A stretch of DNA of 64,000 bases from Actinobacteria bacterium OV320. GTDB lineage: Bacteria; Actinomycetota; Actinomycetes; Streptomycetales; Streptomycetaceae. Below the pieces are notes generated by a model. That model was not told where the DNA came from. It saw nothing but the letters and a program-made list of their open reading frames with translations, and did not search any database. Below, piece after piece: positions 6,849-15,213 of this stretch. Location of the stretch: assembly GCA_001298545.1 (NCBI GenBank), contig LJCX01000024.1, positions 372,001 to 436,000 on the forward strand. The letters run 5' to 3'. A program made the translations under genes and the position numbers. How positions within the stretch are numbered: position 1 is the first letter of the stretch; every line of letters begins with the position of its first letter.

Positions 6849-8939
6849 GTGACCCGCAGCGTGTACGTGACCGGAATCGACCGCGGCGACGGCCGTCAGG
6901 TCGTCGAGCTGGGAGTCATGGAGCTCCTGACCCGGCAGGTCGACCGGGTGGGCGTGTTCCGTCCCCTCGTCCACGACGGGCCCGACCGGCTCTTCGAGCT
7001 GCTGCGTGCGCGCTACCGGCTGGCGCAGGATCCCGCCACCGTCTACGGCATGGACTACCACGAGGCCTCCGCCCTCCAGGCGGAACAGGGGACGGACGAA
7101 CTGGTCTCCACCCTCGTCGAGCGGTTCCACCGCGTCGCCCGCGACTACGAGGTCGTCCTCGTTCTGGGAACGGACTACGCCGACACCCAGTTCCCGGACG
7201 AACTCGCCCTCAACGCACGCCTCGCGAACGAGTTCGGCGCGTCCGTGATCCCGGTCGTCGGCGGCCGCAAGCAGGCGGTGGAGTCCGTGTTCGCGGAGAC
7301 CCGTAACGCCTACCGGGCGTACGAGGTCCTCGGCTGCGACGTCCTCGCCATGGTGACCAACCGGGTGGCCCCGGACGACCGGGAGGAGATCGCCGCCCGG
7401 CTCGCGACCCGGCTGCCCGTGCCCTGCTACGTGCTGCCCGACGAGCCCGCGCTCTCCGCGCCGACCGTCGCGCAGATCAGTCACGCGCTGGGCGCGCGGG
7501 TGCTGCTCGGCGACGACTCCGGGCTGGCCCGTGACGCGCTCGACTTCGTCTTCGGCGGGGCGATGCTGCCGAACTTCCTCAACGCGCTGACCCCGGGCTG
7601 CCTGGTCGTCACTCCGGGAGACCGCGCCGACCTGGTCATCGGCTCGCTGGCCGCGCACAGCGCCGGCACCCCGCCGATCGCCGGGCTGCTGCTCACCCTC
7701 GACGAGGTGCCGAGCGCCGAGATCCTCCCCCTCGCCGCCCGCCTCGCCCCGGGCACGCCGGTCGTATCGGTGCCGGGCAACAGCTTCCTCACGGCCGAGC
7801 AGCTGTTCTCCCTCGAGGGCAAGCTGAACGCGGCCACCCCGCGCAAGGCCGAGACCGCGCTGGGGCTGTTCGAGCGGCACGTGGACACGGTCGATCTGCT
7901 CAGCCGCGTCTCCGCGCCGAGCACCGACCGCCTCACGCCGATGATGTTCGAGCACAAGCTCCTGGAGCAGGCCCGCGTCGACAAGCGCCGGGTCGTCCTT
8001 CCGGAGGGGACCGAGGAGCGCGTGCTGCACGCGGCCGAGGTGCTGCTGCGCCGGGGCGTCTGCGACCTCACACTCCTCGGGCCCGTCGACCAGATCCGCA
8101 AGAAGGCCGCCGACCTCGGCATCGACCTCGGCGACTGCTCGCTGATCGACCCGGCCACCTCCGAGCTGCGCGACTCCTTCGCCGAGAAGTACGCCCGGCT
8201 GCGGGCCCACAAGGGCGTCACGGTGGAGCTGGCGTACGACGTCGTCTCGGACGTGAACTACTTCGGCACACTCATGGTCCAGGAGGGTCTCGCCGACGGC
8301 ATGGTCTCCGGGTCGGTGCACTCCACGGCCGCCACGATCCGCCCGGCCTTCGAGATCATCAAGACCAAGCCGGACGCCGACATCGTCTCGTCCGTCTTCT
8401 TCATGTGCCTGGCCGACAAGGTCCTCGTGTACGGCGACTGCGCGGTGAATCCCGACCCGAACGCCGAGCAGCTCGCCGACATCGCCATCCAGGCGGCCGC
8501 GACCGCCGCCCAGTTCGGGGTGGAGCCGCGGATCGCGATGCTGTCGTACTCCACCGGTACGTCCGGCTCGGGCGCCGACGTCGACAAGGTGCGGGAGGCG
8601 ACGAAGCTCGTCCGCGAGCGGCGCCCCGACCTGAGGATCGAGGGGCCGATCCAGTACGACGCCGCCGTGGAGCCGACCGTCGCCGCGACCAAGCTGCCGG
8701 GCTCCGAAGTCGCCGGCCAGGCGAGCGTGTTGATCTTCCCGGACCTGAACACCGGCAACAACACCTACAAGGCCGTGCAGCGTTCGGCCGGCGCGATCGC
8801 GGTCGGGCCGGTGCTCCAGGGCCTGCGCAAGCCGGTCAACGACCTGTCCCGGGGCGCCCTGGTCCAGGACATCGTCAACACCGTCGCCATCACGGCGATC
8901 CAGGCCCAGACCCCGAACGAGAAGGCTCCCCAGCAGTGA
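6849..8939 (+). CDS. pta: Phosphate acetyltransferase, long form
   Basis: A 696-residue enzyme interconverting acetyl-CoA and acetyl phosphate in the cytoplasm. The C-terminal half (about 365-690) is the catalytic PTA domain, beginning at MFEHKLLEQARVDKRRVVLPEG and including the glycine-rich SYSTGTSGSGADVDKV and FPDLNTGN. The N-terminal half carries the dethiobiotin-synthetase-like and DRTGG domains of long Pta proteins, which in E. coli regulate activity; the nucleotide loop here reads GIDRGDGRQ and lacks the usual Lys. The GTG at 6849 is preceded by GGAGAG. The stop overlaps the ackA start (GTGA at 8936-8939), so the two enzymes of the acetate pathway are coupled. Confidence 0.95.
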   Translation: MTRSVYVTGIDRGDGRQVVELGVMELLTRQVDRVGVFRPLVHDGPDRLFELLRARYRLAQDPATVYGMDYHEASALQAEQGTDELVSTLVERFHRVARDYEVVLVLGTDYADTQFPDELALNARLANEFGASVIPVVGGRKQAVESVFAETRNAYRAYEVLGCDVLAMVTNRVAPDDREEIAARLATRLPVPCYVLPDEPALSAPTVAQISHALGARVLLGDDSGLARDALDFVFGGAMLPNFLNALTPGCLVVTPGDRADLVIGSLAAHSAGTPPIAGLLLTLDEVPSAEILPLAARLAPGTPVVSVPGNSFLTAEQLFSLEGKLNAATPRKAETALGLFERHVDTVDLLSRVSAPSTDRLTPMMFEHKLLEQARVDKRRVVLPEGTEERVLHAAEVLLRRGVCDLTLLGPVDQIRKKAADLGIDLGDCSLIDPATSELRDSFAEKYARLRAHKGVTVELAYDVVSDVNYFGTLMVQEGLADGMVSGSVHSTAATIRPAFEIIKTKPDADIVSSVFFMCLADKVLVYGDCAVNPDPNAEQLADIAIQAAATAAQFGVEPRIAMLSYSTGTSGSGADVDKVREATKLVRERRPDLRIEGPIQYDAAVEPTVAATKLPGSEVAGQASVLIFPDLNTGNNTYKAVQRSAGAIAVGPVLQGLRKPVNDLSRGALVQDIVNTVAITAIQAQTPNEKAPQQ

Positions 8940-10141
8940 CCGCAACCCGTGTCCTCGTCCTCAACTCCGGCTCCTCGTCGGTGAAGTACCAGCTGCTCGA
9001 CATGCGGGACAGCAGCCGGCTGGCGAACGGGCTCGTCGAGCGGATCGGTGAGCAGTCCTCCCGGCTCAGGCACACGCCCCTCGCGACCGGCGGCGGGAGC
9101 CGTGAGTGGACCGGGCCGATCGCCGACCACGACGCCGCGCTGAAGGCCGTGGCGGAGGAGCTCGCCAAGGACGGGCTCGGCCTCGACTCCCCCGAACTGG
9201 CCGCCATCGGGCACCGGGTCGTGCACGGCGGCAAGCACTTCACCGAGCCGACCGTGATCGACGACGCCGTCCTCGCCGAGATCGAGCGGCTGATCCCGGT
9301 CGCCCCGCTGCACAACCCGGCCAACCTCACCGGTATCCGCACCGCGACGGCCCTGCGTCCCGACCTGCCCCAGGTCGCCGTGTTCGACACCGCGTTCCAC
9401 ACCACGATGCCGGAGGCGGCGGCCCGCTACGCGATCGACGTCGAGACGGCCGACGCGCACCGGGTGCGGCGCTACGGCTTTCACGGGACCTCGCACGCGT
9501 ACGTCTCCCGGGCGACGGCGAAGCTGCTGGGCAAGGCACCCGAAGAGGTGAATGTCATCGTGCTGCACCTCGGCAACGGGGCGTCCGCCTCGGCCGTCGA
9601 GAAGGGCCGGTGCGTGGACACCTCGATGGGGCTGACGCCCTTGGAGGGGCTCGTGATGGGTACGCGCTCCGGGGACACCGATCCGGCCGTCATCTTCCAT
9701 TTGGCGCGTGTTGGTGAAATGTCCATCGACGAAATCGACACTCTTCTCAACAAGAAGAGCGGGCTGATCGGGCTGTGCGGTGACAACGACATGCGGGAGA
9801 TCCGGCGCCGGATCGACGAGGGTGACGAGCGGGCGAAGCTCGCGTTCGACATCTACATTCACCGGCTGAAGAAGTACATCGGCGCCTATTACGCCGTACT
9901 CGGGCACGTGGACGCGGTCGCGTTCACCGCCGGGGTCGGGGAGAACGCGGCGCCGGTGCGGGAGGCGGCCGTGGCGGGCCTGGGTTCCCTGGGCCTGGCG
10001 GTGGACGACGAGCTGAACACGGTACGCGGTGACGAGCCGCGGCTGATCTCGCCCGCCGGCGCGCGGGTGGCGGTCGCCGTGGTGCCGACGGACGAGGAAC
10101 TGGAGATCGCCACACAGACCTACGCACTGGTGAAGCGGTAG
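8936..10141 (+). CDS. ackA: Acetate kinase
   Basis: A 401-residue acetokinase converting acetyl phosphate plus ADP to acetate plus ATP. The N-terminal signature LVLNSGSSSVKYQLLD, the phosphate-binding segments VLHLGNGASASAVEKG and DTSMGLTPLEGLVMGTRSG, and the C-terminal FTAGVGENA are all present; length is usual for the family. Its GTG start overlaps the pta stop by four bases. The pair gives overflow acetate metabolism and control of the acetyl-phosphate pool, and lies between pfkA and pyk, so a stretch of central carbon genes is clustered here. Confidence 0.97.
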   Translation: MTATRVLVLNSGSSSVKYQLLDMRDSSRLANGLVERIGEQSSRLRHTPLATGGGSREWTGPIADHDAALKAVAEELAKDGLGLDSPELAAIGHRVVHGGKHFTEPTVIDDAVLAEIERLIPVAPLHNPANLTGIRTATALRPDLPQVAVFDTAFHTTMPEAAARYAIDVETADAHRVRRYGFHGTSHAYVSRATAKLLGKAPEEVNVIVLHLGNGASASAVEKGRCVDTSMGLTPLEGLVMGTRSGDTDPAVIFHLARVGEMSIDEIDTLLNKKSGLIGLCGDNDMREIRRRIDEGDERAKLAFDIYIHRLKKYIGAYYAVLGHVDAVAFTAGVGENAAPVREAAVAGLGSLGLAVDDELNTVRGDEPRLISPAGARVAVAVVPTDEELEIATQTYALVKR

Positions 10142-10218
10142 TCATTTGCGGCTCCGCCGCGGGCAACTGAGCAGGAAAGCAACTGAGCACAACCCCTCTC
10201 ATTTGTATCTTCCACCAG

Positions 10219-10253
10219 ACGGAATATTCCGTAGCGAAACAAACCGATAGGAT
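10219..10253 (+). promoter_or_regulatory. Leaderless pyk promoter with overlapping palindrome
   Basis: TAGGAT (10248-10253) ends 6 nt before the pyk ATG at 10260, so transcription would start on the A of the ATG; no ribosome site is present. A perfect palindrome ACGGAATATTCCGT (10219-10232) covers the place where the -35 element should be and no consensus -35 is visible, which suggests control by a factor binding there. Confidence 0.6.
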
Positions 10254-10259
10254 CGCCCC

Positions 10260-11690
10260 ATGCGCCGTTCGAAAATCGTCTGTACTCTCGGCCCCGCGGT
10301 CGACTCCCACGAAATGCTCGTGTCGCTGATCGAGGCCGGCATGAACGTGGCCCGCTTCAACTTCAGCCACGGCTCCCACGCCGAGCACCAGGGCCGCTAC
10401 GACCGGGTCCGGGCCGCCGCCAAGGAGACCGGCCGGGCCATCGGTGTCCTCGCCGACCTCCAGGGCCCGAAGATCCGCCTCGAGACCTTCGCCGAGGGTC
10501 CGGTCGAGCTGGTGCGCGGTGACGAGTTCACCATCACCACCGAGGACGTCCCCGGCGACAAGACGATCTGCGGCACGACGTACAAGGGCCTGCCGGGCGA
10601 CGTCTCGCGCGGCGACCAGATCCTCATCAACGACGGCAACGTCGAGCTGAAGGTCCTGGACGTCGAGGGCCCGCGGGTGAAGACGATCGTCATCGAGGGC
10701 GGCGTCATCTCCGACCACAAGGGCATCAACCTGCCCGGCACGGCCGTCAACGTGCCCGCGCTGAGCGAGAAGGACATCGACGACCTGCGGTTCGCGCTGC
10801 GGATGGGCGCCGACCTGGTCGCGCTGTCCTTCGTGCGGGACGCCAAGGACGTGGCCGACGTCCACCGGGTGATGGACGAGGAGGGCCGCCGGGTCCCCGT
10901 CATCGCCAAGGTGGAGAAGCCGCAGGCCGTGGAGAACATGGAGGACGTCGTCGCGGCGTTCGACGCCGTCATGGTGGCCCGTGGCGACCTGGCCGTCGAG
11001 TACCCGCTCGAGAAGGTCCCCATGGTGCAGAAGCGCCTCATCGAGCTGTGCCGGCGCAACGCCAAGCCGGTGATCGTGGCGACCCAGATGATGGAGTCGA
11101 TGATCACCAACTCCCGTCCGACCCGCGCCGAGGCCTCCGACGTGGCCAACGCGATCCTGGACGGCGCGGACGCGGTCATGCTGTCCGCCGAGTCGAGCGT
11201 GGGCGCGTACCCGATCGAGACCGTGAAGACGATGTCGAAGATCGTCACCGCGGCCGAGCAGGAGCTGCTCAGCAAGGGACTCCAGCCGCTCGTGCCGGGC
11301 AAGAAGCCGCGCACACAGGGTGGTTCGATCGCGCGCGCCGCGTGCGAGATCTCCGACTTCCTGGGCGGCCGGGGTCTGGTGGCCTTCACCCAGTCCGGCG
11401 ACACCGCCCGCCGGCTCTCGCGCTACCGCGCGGCCCAGCCGATCATCGCCTTCACCACCGACGAGGGCACCCGCAACCAGCTGGCGCTCAGCTGGGGCGT
11501 CGAGTCGCACATCGTGCCGTTCGTGAACAGCACCGACGAGATGGTCGACATGGTCGACCAGCAGATCGCCAAGATCAACCGCTTCAACCCGGGCGAGATC
11601 GTCATCATCACCGCCGGCTCGCCCCCCGGCGTGCCCGGCACCACCAACATGCTCCGTGTCCACCACCTCGGTGGCGGCTCCCGCGACTGA
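10260..11690 (+). CDS. pyk: Pyruvate kinase
   Basis: A 476-residue pyruvate kinase making pyruvate and ATP from phosphoenolpyruvate. It starts MRRSKIVCTLGPA and contains NFSHGSH, the catalytic Lys region VIAKVEKPQA, VARGDLAVE, ATQMMESMI, and the signature RAEASDVANAILDGADAVMLS; the C-terminal regulatory domain runs to the end. All residues I can check are conserved. Translation probably initiates on a leaderless message. It follows ackA by 118 bp and has its own promoter. The stop is followed by a strong hairpin terminator shared with the convergent secreted-protein operon. Confidence 0.97.
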   Translation: MRRSKIVCTLGPAVDSHEMLVSLIEAGMNVARFNFSHGSHAEHQGRYDRVRAAAKETGRAIGVLADLQGPKIRLETFAEGPVELVRGDEFTITTEDVPGDKTICGTTYKGLPGDVSRGDQILINDGNVELKVLDVEGPRVKTIVIEGGVISDHKGINLPGTAVNVPALSEKDIDDLRFALRMGADLVALSFVRDAKDVADVHRVMDEEGRRVPVIAKVEKPQAVENMEDVVAAFDAVMVARGDLAVEYPLEKVPMVQKRLIELCRRNAKPVIVATQMMESMITNSRPTRAEASDVANAILDGADAVMLSAESSVGAYPIETVKTMSKIVTAAEQELLSKGLQPLVPGKKPRTQGGSIARAACEISDFLGGRGLVAFTQSGDTARRLSRYRAAQPIIAFTTDEGTRNQLALSWGVESHIVPFVNSTDEMVDMVDQQIAKINRFNPGEIVIITAGSPPGVPGTTNMLRVHHLGGGSRD

Positions 11691-11729
11691 GCGGGCGGCC
11701 CCGGCCGCCCCACGCGGCTCGTAGTACGG

Positions 11730-11770
11730 CGCTGAGGGCGCCCCCTGTGGAACAGGGGGCGCCCTCAGCG
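11730..11770. terminator. Bidirectional terminator after pyk
   Basis: A perfect 18-bp stem (11730-11747 with 11753-11770) around a 5-nt loop TGGAA lies between the convergent ends of pyk (stop at 11690) and the Ser/Asp-rich gene (stop at 11817). No long T-run follows on either strand. Confidence 0.9.
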
Positions 11771-11816
11771 TTGTTGCGGCTCCCGGACGGGTCTGGGGAC
11801 GATCGGCCGGTACTGC

Positions 11817-13190
11817 TCAGCCGGTCGTGTACTGGTGCAGACCGGGGACGGTCAGCGTCCCGCCGAGCTGGCCCGCCTGCTGGACCTTCACGTCGGTGAA
11901 GTAGATCAGCGGGATGTTCAGCGGCGGCGGGCTCTTCGGGCTGAACGTGATGGGTATCAGGCCGAACAGGTTGCCGGAGATGCTCTCCGTGTACATGATC
12001 GTGTCGCCGTCACGGATGGTGGACGTGGTGCCCTTGCCCGCCTGTACGTGGTACGTCTTGCCGGACTGCTTGTCGTCCACCGTCTGGTGCAGGTCGCCGA
12101 TGTCGGTGCCGTCGGAGATGACGTACTTCAGCACCTCCTTGACCGTGCCGTTGGCGGTCTTCACCTTGACGATGCCCTGGTAGTCGGCGCCCTTGAGGAG
12201 CAGCGAACTGGCGTTCAGGTACCAGGGGTCGTCGGGCAGCCTGATCTTGTTGTCGATGCCGCCCTCGTCGTCCGTGGCGGCGGGGCAGTCGTCGGCGTCC
12301 GTGGTGGCGCTCTCCGAGGGACTCGGCGAGGCCGTGGCGTCCTCGGCGGCCTCCTCGGTGTCCTTCGCGGTGTCCTCGGCCTCGTCGGCGGTGTCCTTGA
12401 CGGTGTCCTTCACCGTGTCGGTGACGGCGTCGGTGGTGTCCTTGGAGGTACCGGACGAGTCCTTGCCGGAGTCGGAGGAGCCGGAGTCGTCCGAGGAGCC
12501 CGAGCCGGAGTCCGCCGACGAGTCGCCGGACGGCGCCGATTCCGAGGCCGAAGCCGACGGAGACGGGCTCGAACCGGCCGTCGCGTCGGAGTCGTTGCCG
12601 TCGAAGAGGTCCGTGATGGCGTCGCCGATGGTCTCCAGGACGTTCTTGTCCGTCGCGGAGGCCGAGGGGCTCGCCGTCGCGGTGTCACCGGACGTCGACG
12701 ACTTGTCGGGCGCGGCGGCCGCCGAGGACGCGGCGGGAGCGGGCTCGGCCGTGTCGTCGGAACCTGAATCCGACGAACCGGAGTCACCCGTGTCGCCCGA
12801 GCCGCTCGACGTGTCCTTCGAGTCGCCCGTGGACTCGTCCTTGGAGTCGTCCTTGGAGTCGTCGGCCGATTCGCTCGCGCTCGCCGAGGCGGACGGAGAC
12901 GGGGAGGCCGACGCGGACGCGTCCGCGCCCTCCAGGGCCGCCACACAGTCCTTGTACTCGTCGATCGTGAGGCTCTTGGACGCCGGCTGGTCCTCGGCGT
13001 TGGCGAGGGTCGGCGTGAACCCCATGCCCATCAGGACCGCCGTCGGCATGGCCGCCAGGGCTATCGCCTTGCCGGCCGGCATGTGGAACCTGGTGAAGAT
13101 CGGCTTCTTGGGTGCCGCGTGCCGCGGCCCGGTGGTTCTCACGCGGGCAGCGTCCACATCGCTCCCGGTGGAAACCTCGTCAGCCGGCAC
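11817..13190 (-). CDS. Secreted Ser/Asp-rich protein, third gene of the DUF6230-DUF6114 operon
   Basis: A 457-residue exported protein. A basic N-terminus precedes a hydrophobic segment with an ANA-type cleavage site (about 37-66). Then come a small domain with one Cys (YKDCVAALEG), a low-complexity stretch of some 220 residues made of Ser, Asp, Ala, Thr and Gly (about 90-310), and a C-terminal globular domain (about 320-457) predicted as mostly beta, containing DDPWYLNASSLLLKGADYQG and ending in TVPGLHQYTTG. No catalytic motif is visible. GTG at 13190 with GGGAGG upstream overlaps the end of the DUF6114 gene by 11 bp, so translation is coupled. The stalk-plus-domain layout suggests a cell-surface protein; function unknown. 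Confidence 0.8.
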   Translation of the reverse strand: MPADEVSTGSDVDAARVRTTGPRHAAPKKPIFTRFHMPAGKAIALAAMPTAVLMGMGFTPTLANAEDQPASKSLTIDEYKDCVAALEGADASASASPSPSASASASESADDSKDDSKDESTGDSKDTSSGSGDTGDSGSSDSGSDDTAEPAPAASSAAAAPDKSSTSGDTATASPSASATDKNVLETIGDAITDLFDGNDSDATAGSSPSPSASASESAPSGDSSADSGSGSSDDSGSSDSGKDSSGTSKDTTDAVTDTVKDTVKDTADEAEDTAKDTEEAAEDATASPSPSESATTDADDCPAATDDEGGIDNKIRLPDDPWYLNASSLLLKGADYQGIVKVKTANGTVKEVLKYVISDGTDIGDLHQTVDDKQSGKTYHVQAGKGTTSTIRDGDTIMYTESISGNLFGLIPITFSPKSPPPLNIPLIYFTDVKVQQAGQLGGTLTVPGLHQYTTG

Positions 13191-13818
13191 TGTGCCTCCC
13201 GTTCGCCCCGTTGGCCGGGCTCGTTCCTGACAGATCGTGCAGATCGTGCGGCTCGCCCGCCCCGTGGTCGTCCTTCGTGAAGGACGGCTTCCCGGTGGGG
13301 GCCGGGCCCGTGCTGTACGGGTTCTCGGTGAGGTCGCCCGCGTCGGCGGGAGGTGCGGGGAACGCGCCCTCGGGGGCGCCTCCGGCGGTCGCGCCGGCTT
13401 CCGGCCCGGGAGCCTGGGCGGGCGGTGTGCCCGGTACCCAGGACACGGCCATCGCCCCGCCGATCAGCGCGAACAGGAAGCCGATGAGGAAACCGCCGAG
13501 GTTCGACACCGGGATGGACACCAGGCCGAGCAGGATCGCCGCCACTCCGGCGAAGACCTGTACGTGCTTCTGGAACCACAGACTGATGCCCAGGACGCCC
13601 AGCAGCACGCCGATGATCAGCGAACCCGCGCCCGCGGTGGTGGCCATCGCCAGCGTCAGGTGGCCCACCTGGAGGTGTGCGTAAGGGAAGTACGCGATGG
13701 GGAAGCCGGCGATAAGGACGAACAGGCCCGCCCAGAACGGCCTGGTTCCCCGCCAGGCGCGGAACTGCTGCCTCCGGCGGGTGAACTGACCGGGGGCGAC
13801 AGGGGTCTCGGCGCTCAT
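13180..13818 (-). CDS. DUF6114-type integral membrane protein
   Basis: A 212-residue protein with a basic N-terminal segment (FTRRRQQFRAWRGTRPF) and four closely spaced transmembrane helices at about 26-45, 52-80, 84-105 and 108-130, followed by a polar, Pro/Gly-rich cytoplasmic-looking tail of about 75 residues. It lacks known enzymatic motifs. It lies between the DUF6230 gene upstream and the Ser/Asp-rich secreted protein downstream, and overlaps the latter by 11 bp. The fixed association suggests a membrane partner for the two exported proteins, for example in their export or anchoring; that is inference. Confidence 0.8.
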   Translation of the reverse strand: MSAETPVAPGQFTRRRQQFRAWRGTRPFWAGLFVLIAGFPIAYFPYAHLQVGHLTLAMATTAGAGSLIIGVLLGVLGISLWFQKHVQVFAGVAAILLGLVSIPVSNLGGFLIGFLFALIGGAMAVSWVPGTPPAQAPGPEAGATAGGAPEGAFPAPPADAGDLTENPYSTGPAPTGKPSFTKDDHGAGEPHDLHDLSGTSPANGANGRHSAG

Positions 13819-13936
13819 GGAAAACAGCTCCCTGGTGCGGCGTTTCTGTGGTGGTGAGTCGAAGTGCTGGTGAAGCCAGGGGCTTCAGACTGGACGGGCG
13901 GGGGCGCCACCGGCCCCCCCGCCCGTCAGAGAGTGC

Positions 13937-14569
13937 TTAGTAGCACTCCTTGACACCCGTCGACAGCGACATCTTCAGGCCGCTGAGCTTGAAGGTTCCG
14001 GCGGTGGTGGCCCACGCCGTCTGCTTCACGTCGGTCAGCGTGGCGGAGTCCGCCTGCTGGGCGAACCCGTACGGGTTGGCCGTGTCACCGCTCTTGAGGC
14101 CCGGACCCTTGGAGGCGTCCTTGGCCGCAACGCCGATGTCGATGCCCTTGAAGACGGCGTCCGCCTGCAGGTCCTCGACGTCGATGTACAGGTTCTCTGC
14201 CTCGACCGGCTTACCGCCGCCGCCCGCCTTCAGCGTGAGGCTGACGGAACCGAGCAGCGGGATGTTCGGGGTGACCACGGACTGGCACATGTTCGTGATC
14301 GAGGCGCTCTTGAACGCCGAGACGGCGACGGCGTGAGCCGTCTTCTTGCCGTCGAGGGTGTAACCCGAGTCGATCGCGCCGTACTGCGAGAAGCCCGTGC
14401 CTTCGAGCTTGTCGGCCGTCACCTTGAACGACTGACCGGACACGCTGAACGACGCGGCCAGTGCACCCTGCGCGAGGGCGACACCTATACATGCCGTAGC
14501 GGCGACGCTGGGCACCATGACCACAGCGAAGCGCTTCCATCTGGTCCCGCCACGCACCTGGGACTCCAT
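13937..14569 (-). CDS. DUF6230-type exported protein
   Basis: A 210-residue protein beginning MESQVRGGTRWKRF with a hydrophobic segment (about 15-38) ending in AAS-like small residues, so exported or membrane-anchored. The mature part has alternating beta-rich segments, two Cys residues (NMCQSVV and the C-terminal KECY) that could form a disulfide, and a glycine patch (KAGGGGKP). I recall similar genes being annotated cholesterol esterase, but no Ser-His-Asp triad or lipase box is visible. ATG 14569 was chosen over the in-frame ATG 24 bp upstream because GAAGGAGGA precedes it. First gene of the operon, reading from the 644-bp gap. Confidence 0.8.
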   Translation of the reverse strand: MESQVRGGTRWKRFAVVMVPSVAATACIGVALAQGALAASFSVSGQSFKVTADKLEGTGFSQYGAIDSGYTLDGKKTAHAVAVSAFKSASITNMCQSVVTPNIPLLGSVSLTLKAGGGGKPVEAENLYIDVEDLQADAVFKGIDIGVAAKDASKGPGLKSGDTANPYGFAQQADSATLTDVKQTAWATTAGTFKLSGLKMSLSTGVKECY

Positions 14570-15213
14570 ATTTCCTCCTTCTCGGACGTACATCTCCTGA
14601 TCCCGTGAGCCCCCTCGGACGGCGGCTCAGCCGGGCAGGGATGGGAGAAGTGCTACGTCCTCGGGAAGGGGAGCGCCTGTCTCGGAGGCGCGAACCGCGC
14701 ACCGATCACCGGCGATCACCCCCGAGCGACAACCACTGGTCGCGCCTGACACGCATCACGCACAACCTTGCTGGACAGGCTTCACCGCAGCGAAGACCCC
14801 CCTGTCCGAGAGCCGACTCCACTGCCGTCGGCTCTGCTCGGTGGGGACCCAGGAAAACCCGTTGACCCAACCGGCTGTCGGGGTACGGGATTGGACCGAG
14901 CGTGGCCGATCGTGGTGCATTCTCGCCGCCCGCACAAGGGGGTTCGTTACTCGCTAGTAACGGCCGGATAACCGAACAACGACCCATAGGTCTCGACCGG
15001 CAACACAGGGTGTCATCGATGCCCGGGACAAAGCTGTTGATCGCTGGACAGAATCCGACAGAACAACGCCCAAGTCTTACTTGCAGTAACAGCGGCCGCG
15101 ATTACCAAGATTTGGTAAAGCGCGGCCGCAGGGGAACCACATCGGCAGAACTTTCACTCCGACACCACGGGCTCTGACGTTTAGCGACTGGTCAGAACCC
15201 GGCTCCCGCCGGA
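14570..15213. promoter_or_regulatory. 644-bp gene-free stretch with three palindromes
   Basis: No open reading frame here has convincing start, codon bias or similarity. Three inverted repeats stand out: CGTTACT-CGCT-AGTAACG (14945-14962), TTACT-TGC-AGTAA (15077-15089) and TTACCAA-GAT-TTGGTAA (15102-15118), the last flanked by GCGGCCGC on both sides (15092-15099 and within 15121-15128). The DUF6230 operon must be transcribed leftward from this gap; the thioredoxin-TPR gene ends at its right edge. The region is less GC-rich than its surroundings. Confidence 0.6.

Noticed and set aside
6786..8945. 719-codon minus-strand frame across pta
   Set aside because: Antisense to a confirmed enzyme gene, no recognisable domain.
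13937..14569. Cholesterol esterase function for the DUF6230 protein
   Set aside because: No lipase box or catalytic triad is visible; I recall the name from older annotation only.
14946..14961. Attachment site or IS end at the TTACT/AGTAA palindromes
   Set aside because: No integrase, transposase or target duplication is nearby; regulatory palindromes explain them better.
14570..15213. Small protein genes in the long gap, such as the plus-strand frames near 14605 and 14902
   Set aside because: They lack ribosome sites and third-position GC bias, and match no known domain.
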